NCBI GenBank assembly: GCA_020746835.1 | Contig: JAGPNK010000052.1 | Span: 1-29,057 of the forward strand | Length of the DNA stretch: 29,057 nucleotides | Source: Stachybotrys elegans | Lineage: Eukaryota; Ascomycota; Sordariomycetes; Hypocreales; Stachybotryaceae | Reading direction: 5' to 3' | Shown: one piece after another, positions 1-9,923 of the stretch | Position numbering within the stretch: position 1 is the first letter of the stretch | Layout of the letters: each line of letters opens with the position of its first letter | Program-made: the position numbers and the translations under genes | The notes under the pieces: model-generated | Databases searched by the model: none | The model's input: only the letters and a program-made list of their open reading frames with translations | What the model was told of the DNA's origin: nothing

Positions 1-851
1 ATGTGAGGGCGTCACTGACTCATACATACACGATATGGCAATTCTACCACCACGGCACCAGATTAAAATTTACATAATCCAGGATACTTACCTATCAACT
101 TATGTAACAAGCAAGGAAAAGGCGAAGCTCTCAGAAAGTCCACCAAAGCAGAACGTTACCACGGTAGAACGTAGCATAATATTTTGCAGCTGCTCACAGC
201 GCATACTTGTAGATTTCCAAGGTATAGCCCAAAGGGCCTTATTCTTCTCTTTTTTAGCCATTCATTCCGGTTTTATAAACGAAGTGCTAAGTCTTTAGGG
301 TAGGTAATGGCTTGCGGATTGTCCTTTAGCACGGGTTCATACATGGGCAGACCAGCCCGGCATCCCGGAATCACCTCAAGTCGACTCTCCACAGATACAG
401 AACGCATGAATCAAACAGCTGCCCAGCTATCAGCTTGCCTGCGGTAAGGCGCCCTCTATCCACTTTTGGTCCCCTACAAGTATGTGTCATGATGACCAGG
501 ATCCAAAACTGGACCCTAGTACCGGTATTCCCTCCATCTTTGGTTCCTTTGTTCTCTCGCCACCAGCAATAGGCCAGAACACGCACAATTCCTCAATATG
601 GCTCCTTGACTGACTCAATCCCAGCACGATTAAATCCTGCACATGATAAAAGAGGCCTTCTCTGACGAAGCCATTCAGTAAAAGGCGTGGGGCCGATTGT
701 GGCCTCGGTACCTCTCCAAAGGAGCTTTGTATAAGCAGAAATGTGTACAGTCAATGAACAAATTACCGCTGCTGAATTTCCTGTGACATAGCTGGCTTAA
801 ATCCCGTGACACCCTCTTCGGTTTTTACGGTACATCCAGCGCAAGATCACG
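1..851. other. Gene-poor left edge
   Basis: No gene is recognised here. An 87-codon open frame at 35-298 (+) resembles no family I know and has no clear promoter or intron signals. The only structured item is the repeat fragment at 460-517, listed separately. Confidence 0.5.
460..517 (+). repeat. Copy of the foldback centre found at 25.09 kb
   Basis: This 58-bp stretch aligns with 25087-25145 along its whole length, with one indel and about a dozen substitutions by eye. Shared blocks include CCAAAACTGGACCCT at the right end and TCCCC/CAAGTA in the middle. The 25 kb copy is the centre of a large imperfect palindrome. This one stands alone, so it is probably a remnant or a solo insertion of the same family. 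Confidence 0.5.
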
Positions 852-1341
852 ATGTCCCAAGACGAATTGGTGGAATGCATTCAGTACTCTATGCATTGGG
901 ATGAACACGATCGGCATGTCTTCCACGTTGATGCCTTCAATTTCGGGAAGTCTCTCATCCCCTTCCTCAAGCCAGATTTTGAAGGAAGAGGTAGGGCAAT
1001 TCATTTCCATCTACCGTTTATTAGTGTTCTCACGACTAACCTGGAGGTTCTTAGACTCTACGTTCATTTCTTTCTTGAAGAGATACGAACGTTTCAGAGT
1101 TTCGAACCGACGCATTTGGGCCTATTCTATCCGCGTTTATTACGTCAGAAAACTTAAAGAGAAGAATTGCGAGAGCCTACGAATTTTCTCAGATATTGAG
1201 CAAGTTATGCGTCTGGTCAATAAACAGGCGGCTGCTCATATGAAAGCTGCTTCCGCCGAACCAGGGTGGCAACAAAGTATGCGCAAAGCCGGCATCTGGG
1301 ACGATGATGAAAGTAGCAAGCTGTACGGTCTTTTCAAATAG
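852..1341 (+). CDS. Hypothetical ORF pair, unrecognised
   Basis: Two overlapping plus-strand frames cover this stretch: 852-1157 (101 codons) and 901-1341 (146 codons, ending KLYGLFK). The second has a protein-like C-terminal half, rich in Arg/Lys then Ala/Glu/Asp, with KQAAAHMKAASAEPGW near the end. Neither has a recognised domain, a signal peptide or an obvious intron that would join the frames. The minus strand at 825-1010 also has an open frame with a plausible composition. It could be a decayed gene whose frames have split, or chance ORFs. No function is proposed. Confidence 0.22.
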
Positions 1342-2142
1342 ATAGTGTCTTGATTTCTTTTCTCTCTATTCAGTGGAGCTGCTATGCACATATGTACCGA
1401 CCTAAGTTAAAGGGTATATCGATCGAATACGTAGAGAGCGCCTTACCACACAGAAAGGGATAAGCACAGATTTCTCATCATTGTCTGTATGAGATGAGGC
1501 GGGGGGACGGTGGGGGACGATTATGACTAAGAAAGAAAAAACTAAACTAGCCAAGAAGGTGGCCCCCAGCTTCTGTTGTCTGCTTACCAGTATGGAGTAC
1601 TCCGCCCTTGTTATTCCTTTGTCATGAGAGAAGGTGGGGAGGAGGGGCAGACGCTATCCTTGTTTGTTGAAAGCCATGCAGAGGAGAATCACCTTGCGTC
1701 GCGATTCTGAGCTGAGCATGTATGTACTAATGCGGCCCCACCAGCAAAATCCTTTGGTGTTGGCTGACAGATAAATCGAAAGCACGGGCCGATTGTGGAT
1801 CGCGCAAAAGTGCCCTCCATGATGGGGAGATTGGGACCCGAGGGAGTGGTTCAGTCTAAGATGGCTAGGCTAACCCACCTAGGAAGCTGCTGAGATCCAG
1901 GGGACGAAAATGCCCACTTTCTTCGACTCCACCTCACCTCCATGTACGTAAGTATGTGCCACAAACACAACTCGAAATGCTTGTGATCACGAGCGGCTTC
2001 AAGCTCAAGGATGACTACGGCTTCTGAGTGTCCCAAGGCGTGACAGCTTACATGATTTACTTGATAATGTTAGTAATGCACGCAAGACCGTCCTGATAAG
2101 CATATCAGTTCCTAATTCACACAATTCACACCCTGACATTGC
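1342..2142. other. Intergenic, nothing recognised
   Basis: The stretch has short open frames only and no family resemblance on either strand. It contains a G-rich patch near 1500-1515. No repeat of the families seen elsewhere in the window was noticed here. Confidence 0.5.
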
Positions 2143-2318
2143 GGTGGCTGGAGAACTTTGACAGCGGCATCGTTGCAATCACAAGCGTCGAGCTTTTCTC
2201 AATCGAATTTTCTAACCAAGTGTTACCATTGATCTGATATTGTCTTTATCGTCAGAGGGGGCCTCCTCGAAGTCACTGGTCTGTATCCCATTGGGGCACA
2301 CGAACGGGAAATCCCACA
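2143..2318 (-). repeat. Dispersed TGTGGGATTTCCC repeat, copy 1
   Basis: Read on the minus strand, this copy starts TGTGGGATTTCCCGTTCG and runs through a GACTTCGAGGAGG block to an AAAGTTCTCCAGCCACC end. It shares about 175 bp with copies at 8953-9088, 13185-13393 and 15003-15196. The sequence after its CCCACA end (TTCACACCCCGACA) is nearly repeated just before its other end at about 2126-2139 (TTCACACCCTGACA), which may be a target duplication. It could be a solo LTR edge or a short inverted-repeat element. Confidence 0.7.
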
Positions 2319-2696
2319 TTCACACCCCGACACCAAGTGCCTTAATCTCCCTCTCCGGATTCTAGACTGTCACCTAGATCAACCGTGCGCAAAAAATGGA
2401 TCACAATACATCCATAATCGTGGTATCACTGGCCTCCATAGCTTTGGTTGTCTCACTACTCAGCTTCGCTCTTCTTATGCGACTATTTCTATTCCGGTCA
2501 GTGTAGCCTATCACACAGCTACGAATAGCGCTTTCATTATGACAGTCACAAGTACCGGAAGCATACGGCAAGGTTCTGCATGGGTAGTTCGAGGATATTC
2601 CGGGGGGGGGATGCATATATTATAAACGGAGAGTTTAAGGGTCAACGGGAAATTTATCGTGCGAAACCGGAGATACATGTACTATCCTTCGCCTAC

Positions 2697-4451
2697 TTAT
2701 TTCCCCAAGGCAGCCAGTCTAGCAAGCTCTTGCGCGATAGCGTAGCGACCGCCATAACTATGTGCAGTATCGCTTAAATTCGCAGCTGTTCTTCTCATGA
2801 TGTCACTCTTGGGCCCGATTAAGGCTTGTAGTATGCCCTCTGCTACCACATCAGATTCCCACTGGGGTGCTGTTTCCTTGCCGGGCCATATACCGACTCC
2901 AAGATACTCGGCAGTCTGAGCAATACTGTATAGATCAAACCACAGCGGTAAAATGACCTGAGGAACTCCGGCCCTGATGTTGTCAGTCTACTGTGCTTAA
3001 TTTCGTACCCTGGCTAGAACCTACCAGATTGCTTCGTGATAGCTACCAGCGCCGCCGTGGTGGACGAAAAGCACGACGTCGCCAGTCTGCAACATACTGA
3101 TGGGGTCGATCTCTAGCCATTCCTTGACTCTAAGCCTTTTGCTATCAATATATTGCCGTACGGGCTCGAACACGTCTCGGCTGTACGTGCCGGCAGCCTG
3201 AAATTTCCAGAGAACCTGACTGTTGGTGGAATGAAGAATGGCTGCAATGACCGCAATCATCACAGAAGCTCTCTCTTCGCTGTACTGAGCAAGGCTACCC
3301 AGATTAATCAGAATGGTTGGCGCACGGCTCAGCCACCTGGCGACTTCCGGGTCCTGCTTGGCTGCTGGCCCGGCGTCCACCACAACGGGGCCGAAGAATT
3401 TGGTGTCTTCGGGAATCCAGTCCACTGGCAGATTGGCCTCGGGCAATGTCGCGAGCAGCGTCCGCACGCCCGGCACAATGAAACCGACCTGCAGCGAGTT
3501 GGCCACCCCCTGATCTGTCATGAACCTCCTTGTTCTCGCTATCCGAGCGGACCAGACGAGGTGCCAAATTTGACGAAGGACAAGCCATATATTGGACGGA
3601 ACATGCTTCCACGGCATGGGAAAAGGGAATCCTGAAGCGAGCCTGCTCGCGCATGATTAGCATGACGGGCGCAAGGTCATAGGGGCAGAGATGCCAACGA
3701 AACTGCGGCGACATGAAATGAGGAACACTTACGCAGGATACTTCCACAGTCCAGCTCCCCATGGTTGATCCATAGCATAGAGCTCAGCGAGCGTATTGGG
3801 AGTGATAGTGACAAAGCGACGATTTGTATTGCCTACCAAATCCCCCGCTGGGGTGAATACACCATCGAGTATGATAAGCGCCGGGTCCACCTCATCAATT
3901 ATCTCGGAGAAACGACAGTATAGTGCCCAATGCTCTTCGTGTTCCCAGGGTAGAACGCATGAAATGAGACCGTCGAGCATTTTTCTCATTCCAGCGAGCC
4001 CCGGGGGAGTAATCGCAACATCCCAGTCGGGAATGGTTCTCTTGACAGCTTCGCCGAAGTCAGGACCCGGCAGCTCGTGCCAAGCGACGGCTTTGGCCGA
4101 AGGGCTTCTTGCTCGAGCGGCTTCCGATACCCGCTTAAGCGTCTTCTTCAGCTTAGGAAAGGAAGCATAATGGATCTCCACCTGGGGCTGACTCTCCAGG
4201 AGAGCGGACGCGGCGGCGATGTGAACGTTGGAGAGGCCCTTGGCTTCGGTGGTTAGGAATAACACGGTGTTATTACGGCCTGCGATAGGCTCGTCGGATA
4301 TCTGAGCCTGCTTGTAGTTATGGGACAATAAGGCGGTTAGCACGGCCACAGCCATGGACAGAACGAAGAAGACTATGCGAGCCATGCCCTCGTTCCTCTG
4401 AGCACCTTGATTGATTGCGTTTGTAGTGTCGATATTGCACGGATTTGTCAA
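2697..4451 (-). CDS. UDP-glycosyltransferase (GT1-type), three exons
   Basis: The gene predicts a glycosyltransferase that moves a sugar from a UDP-sugar to a small lipophilic acceptor. Exons on the minus strand are 4451-3733, 3642-3025 and 2973-2697, giving 537 aa. Intron 1 has GTAAGT, a GCTAAT branch and CAG. Intron 2 has GTAGGT, an ACTGAC branch and CAG, and both keep frame. Joining exon 1 to 2 creates the family block SGFPFPMPW. Exon 2 has INLGSLAQYSEER. Exons 2-3 form the donor-binding signature HHGGAGSYHEAIWAGVPQVI, with D, Q and G residues expected of the family after it. A hydrophobic segment (VFFVLSMAVAVLTALL) lies near the N-terminus. A second ATG at 4385 would place that segment at the extreme N-terminus (515 aa) and may be the true start. 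No break is seen. The acceptor cannot be inferred. Confidence 0.9.
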
Positions 4452-5770
4452 GCCTATCAGATTTTAGCCCGCGAGTCTGGTTTTCATTGTCTTGTTCTTC
4501 TCCCTCGGGCTGTCTTTCGGCAACTCTTATGTGTCGCTGGCTAGGCACTGCCGAATCTTTTCTTCGCTTGCGAGATTTCCCCTTAACTGCTAGGTGCTGA
4601 CATCGGTGCGCGCCTTTATGATACAGCAATACAACGCCGGCGGTGTGTGGACCCAGTGGGCTTGCCAGCAAGGGTGTTGATTACGACATTGTAGGATGTG
4701 GCCCAGGCTTGTGTATAGATATGATGAATAAGCGGGGTGCTGGCCGATATCTGCTTCCTCATGGCTCTGGTGCATGGCGACCCCTTCTCGCTTCAAATCA
4801 CCCGTTTCCCCTTCGCTCTTGCCCCTCCCTCTTTCCTTCCCCGGTCCCTCTCCCATTGTAGCCCTTAACTAGCCGGCCATTACCTTCCAACGAATTGGCC
4901 ACCCCTTGTGGCTAATAGGTCGGGACTCTGATGCTGCAAATTTTGCAGGGTCATTGTCAGGGCTGCCGGTGAAGGTTATCAAGATCCAGCATCTAATAGT
5001 GATCCTGATCTCTGTCGGCAGCTGTGATAATACCTCCCTATTGTATTAGGCAGATTATGACAAATTGCCTTACTAATATGCGGTATCGGCGTCTTGATGA
5101 CCCTCAACCACATAATAGTGAGCCGGGGGTGGCCGGTTGGTCAGAAGGTGGTGGCTGGCTAGTTAAGCGCCTATTGTATAATAGTACCGAGAAGATTGCC
5201 CAGTTTGAATGACGTTATCCATACCCATATTGCATATTAGGGACACCTAATAAAAAAATGCCGCTGCCTGCTGTTTTCGCCAGTGCAACGACCTCCTTTA
5301 CCTGTTATTCTCCCTAGGAAGGCCCGAACAGCGTATGCAGGAGGGACATACCAAGATAGGCGTTGTTCAATGCACCACAATGAACTACGTACCGGCACAT
5401 GTAGGTATAATAACCGCAACAACGTTAAGTATGTACATACCTACAACGGTGAAGTTAGCTATCAATGTTACTTACTGCTTGCTAGTCCATGATGCTCACC
5501 TCAGCCGTGGTGGGGATGATGACTAGGACCTGAAAGCTAGCTGAATCATCACATAACGCTGGGCGGATCAGGACGGAGAGAGGGGAGAGCTAGGCTAGAG
5601 CGGGGATGTTGTCATCTCGATCCACTATGATGTATGCAATACATGTTGCTGCCAGTCGTGCCTTATATTTTCAAGGCAACGGCTGAACCGGCATCTAATT
5701 TGCAGTGGCCGGTGTATAGTACATGTACATAAGGGGATCTAAACAGATGCGGGTAACTTGTTGGATATAA
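4452..5770. other. Shared upstream region between divergent genes
   Basis: This interval separates the glycosyltransferase (leftward) from the dioxygenase-like gene (rightward). No convincing coding region is seen. Short ORFs on both strands overlap each other and have low-complexity CT-rich composition around 4790-4860. It holds one degenerate unit of the 25-bp satellite listed at 4945-5030. Confidence 0.55.
4945..5030 (+). repeat. Fragment of the 25-bp foldback satellite
   Basis: GGTCATTGTCAGGGCTGCCG followed by GTGAAGGTTATCA matches more than one unit of the 25-bp repeat in the left arm of the element at 10983-11712. About 40 bp further on, GATCCTGATCTCTGTCGGCA matches the opposite-arm orientation. 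The pattern is a miniature, degraded version of that inverted-arm structure. No terminal inverted repeats were seen around it. Confidence 0.5.
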
Positions 5771-5778
5771 CAAAGCAC

Positions 5779-5790
5779 TATATATAAATA
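5779..5790 (+). promoter_or_regulatory. TATA-like element of the IDO-like gene
   Basis: A TATATATAAATA run lies about 85-95 bp before the chosen ATG at 5873 and about 55-60 bp before the upstream ATG at 5842, a plausible distance for a fungal core promoter. Confidence 0.45.
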
Positions 5791-5841
5791 TACTGTGTAA
5801 ACCAGACTGGCCTAATTACTGATTCATTGTGTTTCACCTCC

Positions 5842-5976
5842 ATGGCAATTGCTCCAACGTACGACGCCCAGCATGTCAGTTGCCTGGCTCACAAACATCA
5901 TGGATACTCCCGCGGTGCTTCTTTTGCTCCTCTTTTCGGTTCTGTTGCTGACGCATTACGTCAAGAGCCTGCTTGA
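5842..5976 (+). promoter_or_regulatory. Overlapping upstream ORF in the IDO-like leader
   Basis: An ATG in strong context (CTCCATGGC) opens a 44-codon frame that overlaps the start of the dioxygenase-like CDS in another frame and stops at 5974-5976. If transcription starts near 5800-5840, ribosomes would meet this ATG first. That would reduce translation of the main frame and could make expression conditional. A start site inside 5843-5872 would remove it. No splice was found that joins it to the main frame. Confidence 0.35.
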
Positions 5977-7470
5977 CCTACGAGGCAAGCATGTGAAGAC
6001 AATCCAATTGACGCAGGCCATCGAAGCCATGGCTGATGATCACGAAGTAGCGGCCAGCTTCTCTAACCTCTTCACCATCGATGGAGCCGGTTCTTGGCCA
6101 CCAGAAGCAGGTCATGCGGATTCTTGGCCACAGGCTCTTCAACCCTATCGGGAAATCTACTTCAGCCTCGCGCCACTTCTCTCTTCGGGGGAGCCTTCGG
6201 TTGACGACGAGGTCAATCAAAAGCGAATCGATAGCTTCCGCCAAAAGTATAAGAGCTTACTGCGGGACAAGGTTGACCTACCGCAAGTCCAGAGGCTTCT
6301 TAATGCAGCTGCAGATGGTCGGTGGGACGTCATCCCACGACACATTTACAACGCCTTCTACTGCTGCATTGCCTCGAGCCGACATGCCTATCGATGGGCC
6401 ATCATACCAGTTGTGAAGGTAGCCCAGCTGGAGAAGACTGTCACTCTGCCCGACGAGTTGGAACAGCCTTGGACAGGGCTCCAGAAGCATTTTGGCTGTG
6501 AATCGCCGGGTGGCAACATTACCAGCAACCTGTTGACCAACTTTGACCAAGCAGGCAACTACGTCTATCGGATTAATGCAGAAAGAGATGAAGCCATACG
6601 ATCGGCTGAAGAAACCTTTGCCAGGATATTTCGTGGCGTTGAGACAGTGGTATGTCGCCTCTAGCCCCGATTCACAAAGCACTTTACTCTCTAAGTCCCC
6701 TTTGCTTCGATGTCCTGGTCTTCTTGCGCGTCCTTCTGTTGTCACGCTAGGTAACACTATGGAAATTAGGGCGTAGCTATCTATCACGAAATGATACTCG
6801 CCATTGTGTCTTTTGAAAGAAACAAAAGGTCCGCCTGCGCACGACACGTTATGGCGGTGGCCGATCAACTTCGCCTAGCTCTCAAGACATATTATGACAA
6901 TATGCATAACCAAAAGATACCTATTTCCGTGTGGATGCGCTATATTCAAGGCTTCTACGCCTGGAATGCTGGATACTATGATGAGCAAAGTGAGCAATGG
7001 GCCATTTTTGACGCTCTTAGTGGGAATCAAGTCCTTCTTTTCCAGGTGCTGGATGCGTTTCTGGGACTCAAGCCTTATCTCAAACCTCTTGACCAGGAAA
7101 CGACCATTCCTGCCCGCCAACGAGCGGTGTGTAGCGCCATTGCGCAACACTCCTTCAGGGCCAGCCTGGGCAAACCTGCGAGCGAGGCTGACCTGGCCAT
7201 AAAAAAGGGCTTTGATTCCATCTTGCGGCAGTTGCGGGTGAGCGGAAGGCTATTCCCTGTCTTTTTCGCCGCCAAATGAACAAGTGTTGCTGACTTAATA
7301 AAAAGGTGTTTCGTAGTGCCCACAGAGGGAGGTCCATGAAATACGTGACGGCACCCGCTCCAGAACGACTGCCTATGATGGCTGGCAAGTCGCTTCTTGG
7401 GTTTGTCATGGCCGACAGTCTTGCGTACTTGGATCAGTTCATGCTGAACCGACTGAATGAGACTGTGTAA
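5873..7470 (+). CDS. Indoleamine 2,3-dioxygenase-like haem protein with N-terminal membrane segment
   Basis: Predicted relative of indoleamine/pyrrole 2,3-dioxygenases, haem enzymes that open the pyrrole ring of tryptophan or related indoles. Exons are 5873-6649, 6770-7237 and 7306-7470, about 469 aa. Intron 1 is GTATGT...TTAG. Intron 2 is GTGAGC with a GCTGAC branch and AAG. Family-like features in order are LPDELEQPW then a glycine-rich turn (residues about 200-225), VGVAIYHEMILA across exons 1-2, an SGNQVLLFQVLDAFLG block where IDOs have their Ser/Gly-rich haem-pocket loop, and FRSAHRGRSMKYV in exon 3, where the His should be the proximal haem ligand. The usual GTGGT after it is replaced by APERLPMMAGKS. 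Residues about 10-30 (TPAVLLLLLFSVLLLTHYV) form a hydrophobic helix, odd for a normally cytosolic family. In-frame ATGs at 5873 and 5900 are both possible. Substrate unknown. Confidence 0.75.
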
Positions 7471-8273
7471 CGCGCTCGCCCATGCAGAATACCAAGAAGA
7501 CGTTGGGATATCTGGATGCGCTGGACATGACTTTCAAGAATTCCTTGGGTGCTTGGGACAGAACAAAGTCATAGGATAAGTAAGGGAGTAAGAAGATATG
7601 GGGAGAGAGGGAGAGGGGGGTGAATGAACTACTCTTCTGTGTATATATTGTTAGTTATCTAAACGTTTCAGACTGACCCGCCAAACATACTCGGTAGTCT
7701 TTTAAATCGCTACCTTATCTATGAACGAGTAGTTCTAGCACATCAGCCAGTCTTTCCCGGATTTCATGACGACAACTCATGTCTTTATCACCGTGTATAC
7801 TTATTCATGTGACGCCACCTGTGACTCGGCCACTCGGCCAGTCGGCTACCCTGTACGCAAGGGCAGCCTGACGATGGCCTTGTTGTTGTCAAACTCTCCC
7901 CTGTAAAAATTCCTGACTTTTTGAGCTGTTAGCAGCCCGATAGAGGCAGGGATCTATACAGGCCACTTTTGGCTGCGCTCAGGCTGCTAGGGCTATCTTA
8001 GCCTTAACAGCCACAGAATGAGGGTATTTTGGCAGAGTTGGCCTCATTCCGACCGCAGCCTCAACAGCAATAGCATACCCTATCATAGCCAGATGGAAAG
8101 GAATTGGGGGGACCTCCGATACTTGGGCAATCCTAGCTATTGGGGGTAGCTTTAATGGAAAGCCATCCTAGGTCAAGTCCAGGGCTTTCTTTGAACGCAG
8201 GAATGGGGGTTTTCCAGTGCAGATATCCTGCCTTGGGGTGCCTTCGGCTACTAGAAGGCACTTAACGCATCAT
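7471..8273. other. Repeat-rich spacer without a gene
   Basis: No open frame of note is present. It begins with a GA-rich purine tract around 7580-7620. It then holds the LINE-leader match at 7822-7888 and a GC-skewed stretch at 7930-8270 with repeated GCAGCC/GGCTGC motifs that I cannot assign. Confidence 0.45.
7822..7888 (+). repeat. Short copy of the sequence preceding the LINE
   Basis: CACTCGGCCAGTCGGCTACC, CTGTACG, GGGCAGCCTGAC and ATGGCC(T/C)(T/C)GTTGTT occur in the same order and spacing at 15507-15570, just upstream of the LINE coding frame. The two copies differ by a few substitutions and a 4-bp indel. It may be a remnant of the 5' leader of another LINE copy, or a separate repeat that happens to precede the LINE. 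Confidence 0.6.
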
Positions 8274-8291
8274 CGAACGGGAAATCCCACA
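8274..8291 (-). repeat. Isolated CGAACGGGAAATCCCACA terminus
   Basis: This is exactly the terminal 18 bp of the dispersed repeat seen at 2143-2318, 8953-9088, 13185-13393 and 15003-15196, but the adjoining internal sequence does not match. It could be the end of a related element that shares only its terminus, or a deletion scar. Confidence 0.45.
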
Positions 8292-8379
8292 TAAATTTAA
8301 TTAATTTCGCGGCTGAATTGTGTTTCTTATAAAAGCCAATAAAAGATGGTACTGTAAAATTTGATCATCTCTGCACTCT

Positions 8380-8748
8380 TTACTCGATTCCTAACTCATA
8401 CCAACACGGCTTGGTGGCCATGTTTACTTCAGGGGCTTCTGAACTAAGCCTTGCTATACTGTCCGCAATACCTTGCCCGCCAAGCTCTGCTTTGAATTCT
8501 ACCCGTGATTGACCGTAGGGTTTTTGATTGGCCCTGTGCCTTATGCTCTTCTTTAATCGTGAACATTCCCTTCTTGAACAGTATACCCAGTCTAGAGAGT
8601 CACTTGGTGATTCACGGCGGGTGTGACCAGACCGGTGCTTGCCACATTCCATACACTTACTTAGAAAATAAGGTCTCTCTTCGTGTTTGTTTCTTGGGTG
8701 GGTTTTGCAATTATGCCTGCTTATATGGATGCTCTGATAAGTCACCAC
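8380..8748 (-). CDS. Possible Cys-rich gene fragment, unrecognised
   Basis: A 122-codon minus-strand frame without an ATG at its 5' end (the first codon is GTG), so if real it is an exon or a fragment. Residues about 33-64 contain CMECGKHRSGH followed about 20 residues later by YCSRREC, a CxxC...H...C...C spacing that could bind zinc. The rest has an ordinary composition and ends CWYELGIE. Transposon-derived fungal proteins often carry such motifs, but I cannot name a family. An intron boundary at the TAAGTAAGTG near the CxxC motif is possible. Confidence 0.3.
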   Translation of the reverse strand: MVTYQSIHISRHNCKTHPRNKHEERPYFLSKCMECGKHRSGHTRRESPSDSLDWVYCSRRECSRLKKSIRHRANQKPYGQSRVEFKAELGGQGIADSIARLSSEAPEVNMATKPCWYELGIE

Positions 8749-8952
8749 GCTAGTTGCATTGAGGAGGATTTCCTACCTTTTGGTTCTCGACTGAGCGGTG
8801 CCCATCATGACTTAGTGGAAGCGGCGGCACATGGCCAGGGCCCTGACTGCCGTTGCACCCTTGAACGCGGTAGGAATAGGCTAAATGGTATATGCAAATG
8901 CCCGAGTTCTATACATGACTTGTTCTTCTGTCAGATTCTGAGCTGATTTCGC

Positions 8953-9088
8953 GTCAAGCTTTTCTCAATCGAATCTTCTAATCAACTGTCATCTATCGAT
9001 TTGCTAGGTATCGTCTTTATTGTCAGAGGGGGCCTCCTCGAAGTCGCTGGTCTGTATCCCATTGGACACACGAACAGGAAATCCCACA
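8953..9088 (-). repeat. Dispersed TGTGGGATTTCCC repeat, copy 2
   Basis: The minus strand starts TGTGGGATTTCC and matches copy 1 through the GACTTCGAGGAGG block and the CGATTGAGAAAAGCTTGACG segment, where similarity stops. It is shorter than the other copies, having lost the part with GTGGCTGCGGC and TTTTCCAGCCACC. Confidence 0.65.
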
Positions 9089-9923
9089 TGACCGAGCTCT
9101 ATGCAGTGTATGTAAACCATGCACCCAATTTCATGTATGTCATCCTGGCCTCCCTATCAGCTTATCAATCCGTCCCGGTAGTATATGGTGGTACAGATTC
9201 GTAATGTGTTTTGAATCATGCATGAAATTCCACGATCTAGGTGTCGTATCCATACTGTACCAGTCATAGCGTCTCTCCTCTCTACTTTACCATGGAAATG
9301 CTATGTGGCCTGTAGCTCAATTACTACCTAGAAGGGGATGAGCGCGTCGGAGACTGCGACACAACCTTAGCGATCCAGGGCAGGCGGCAATATTTCTTCC
9401 AATTGCTTCTTGTATTGACAAAGCTAGATCATCTTACATATTACAATACGGTCTACAGTACCAACGAATTTTACCCTCCGCTCGCCTGGCATGAACTGTA
9501 GACCGTCTCCACACAAAGGCAGCCATGGGTGAGTAGTTACTGGCACGGTTGCTGTCAGACAGAAGAGTTCACCAGTATTTTCTGACCATTTGTGGGTTCG
9601 TGGACATGGTGTGCTGAATAATACGAAGTGGAGGTATCAACAAAATGTGTGTATATCTTAAGATGCCTTGAGAATGGCCGGCACACGTAAGGCTTGGGAT
9701 GCCTAGCACCATGTACACAAGCCAATGACAAAGGAACTAGGTATGTACCGGTACTTGTCGTTTGTGAACCAAGGGACGCAGCAGAAGGTGGGGTTGACTT
9801 TGGCGAATAACGCATATAATAACGTGACGTGGGACACGTTAAGAGGATGTAAACGAAAAATCACACGCATCAGGACTTCTACAGCCGACCTCTAAGCGTA
9901 GGTGTTTTCGAACCCTTCTTGAG
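9089..9923. other. Intergenic and promoter of the Myb/SANT-like gene
   Basis: No coding region is recognised. Near the right end, CATATAATAA at about 9813-9821 is a TATA-like element about 105 bp before the next ATG. It is followed by ACGTGACGTGGGACACGT (9822-9839), which contains a TGACGT core of the kind bound by bZIP proteins. That the site is functional is a guess. Confidence 0.4.

Noticed and set aside
3153..3635. 160-codon plus-strand ORF
   Set aside because: It is antisense to exon 2 of the glycosyltransferase and has no domain of its own.
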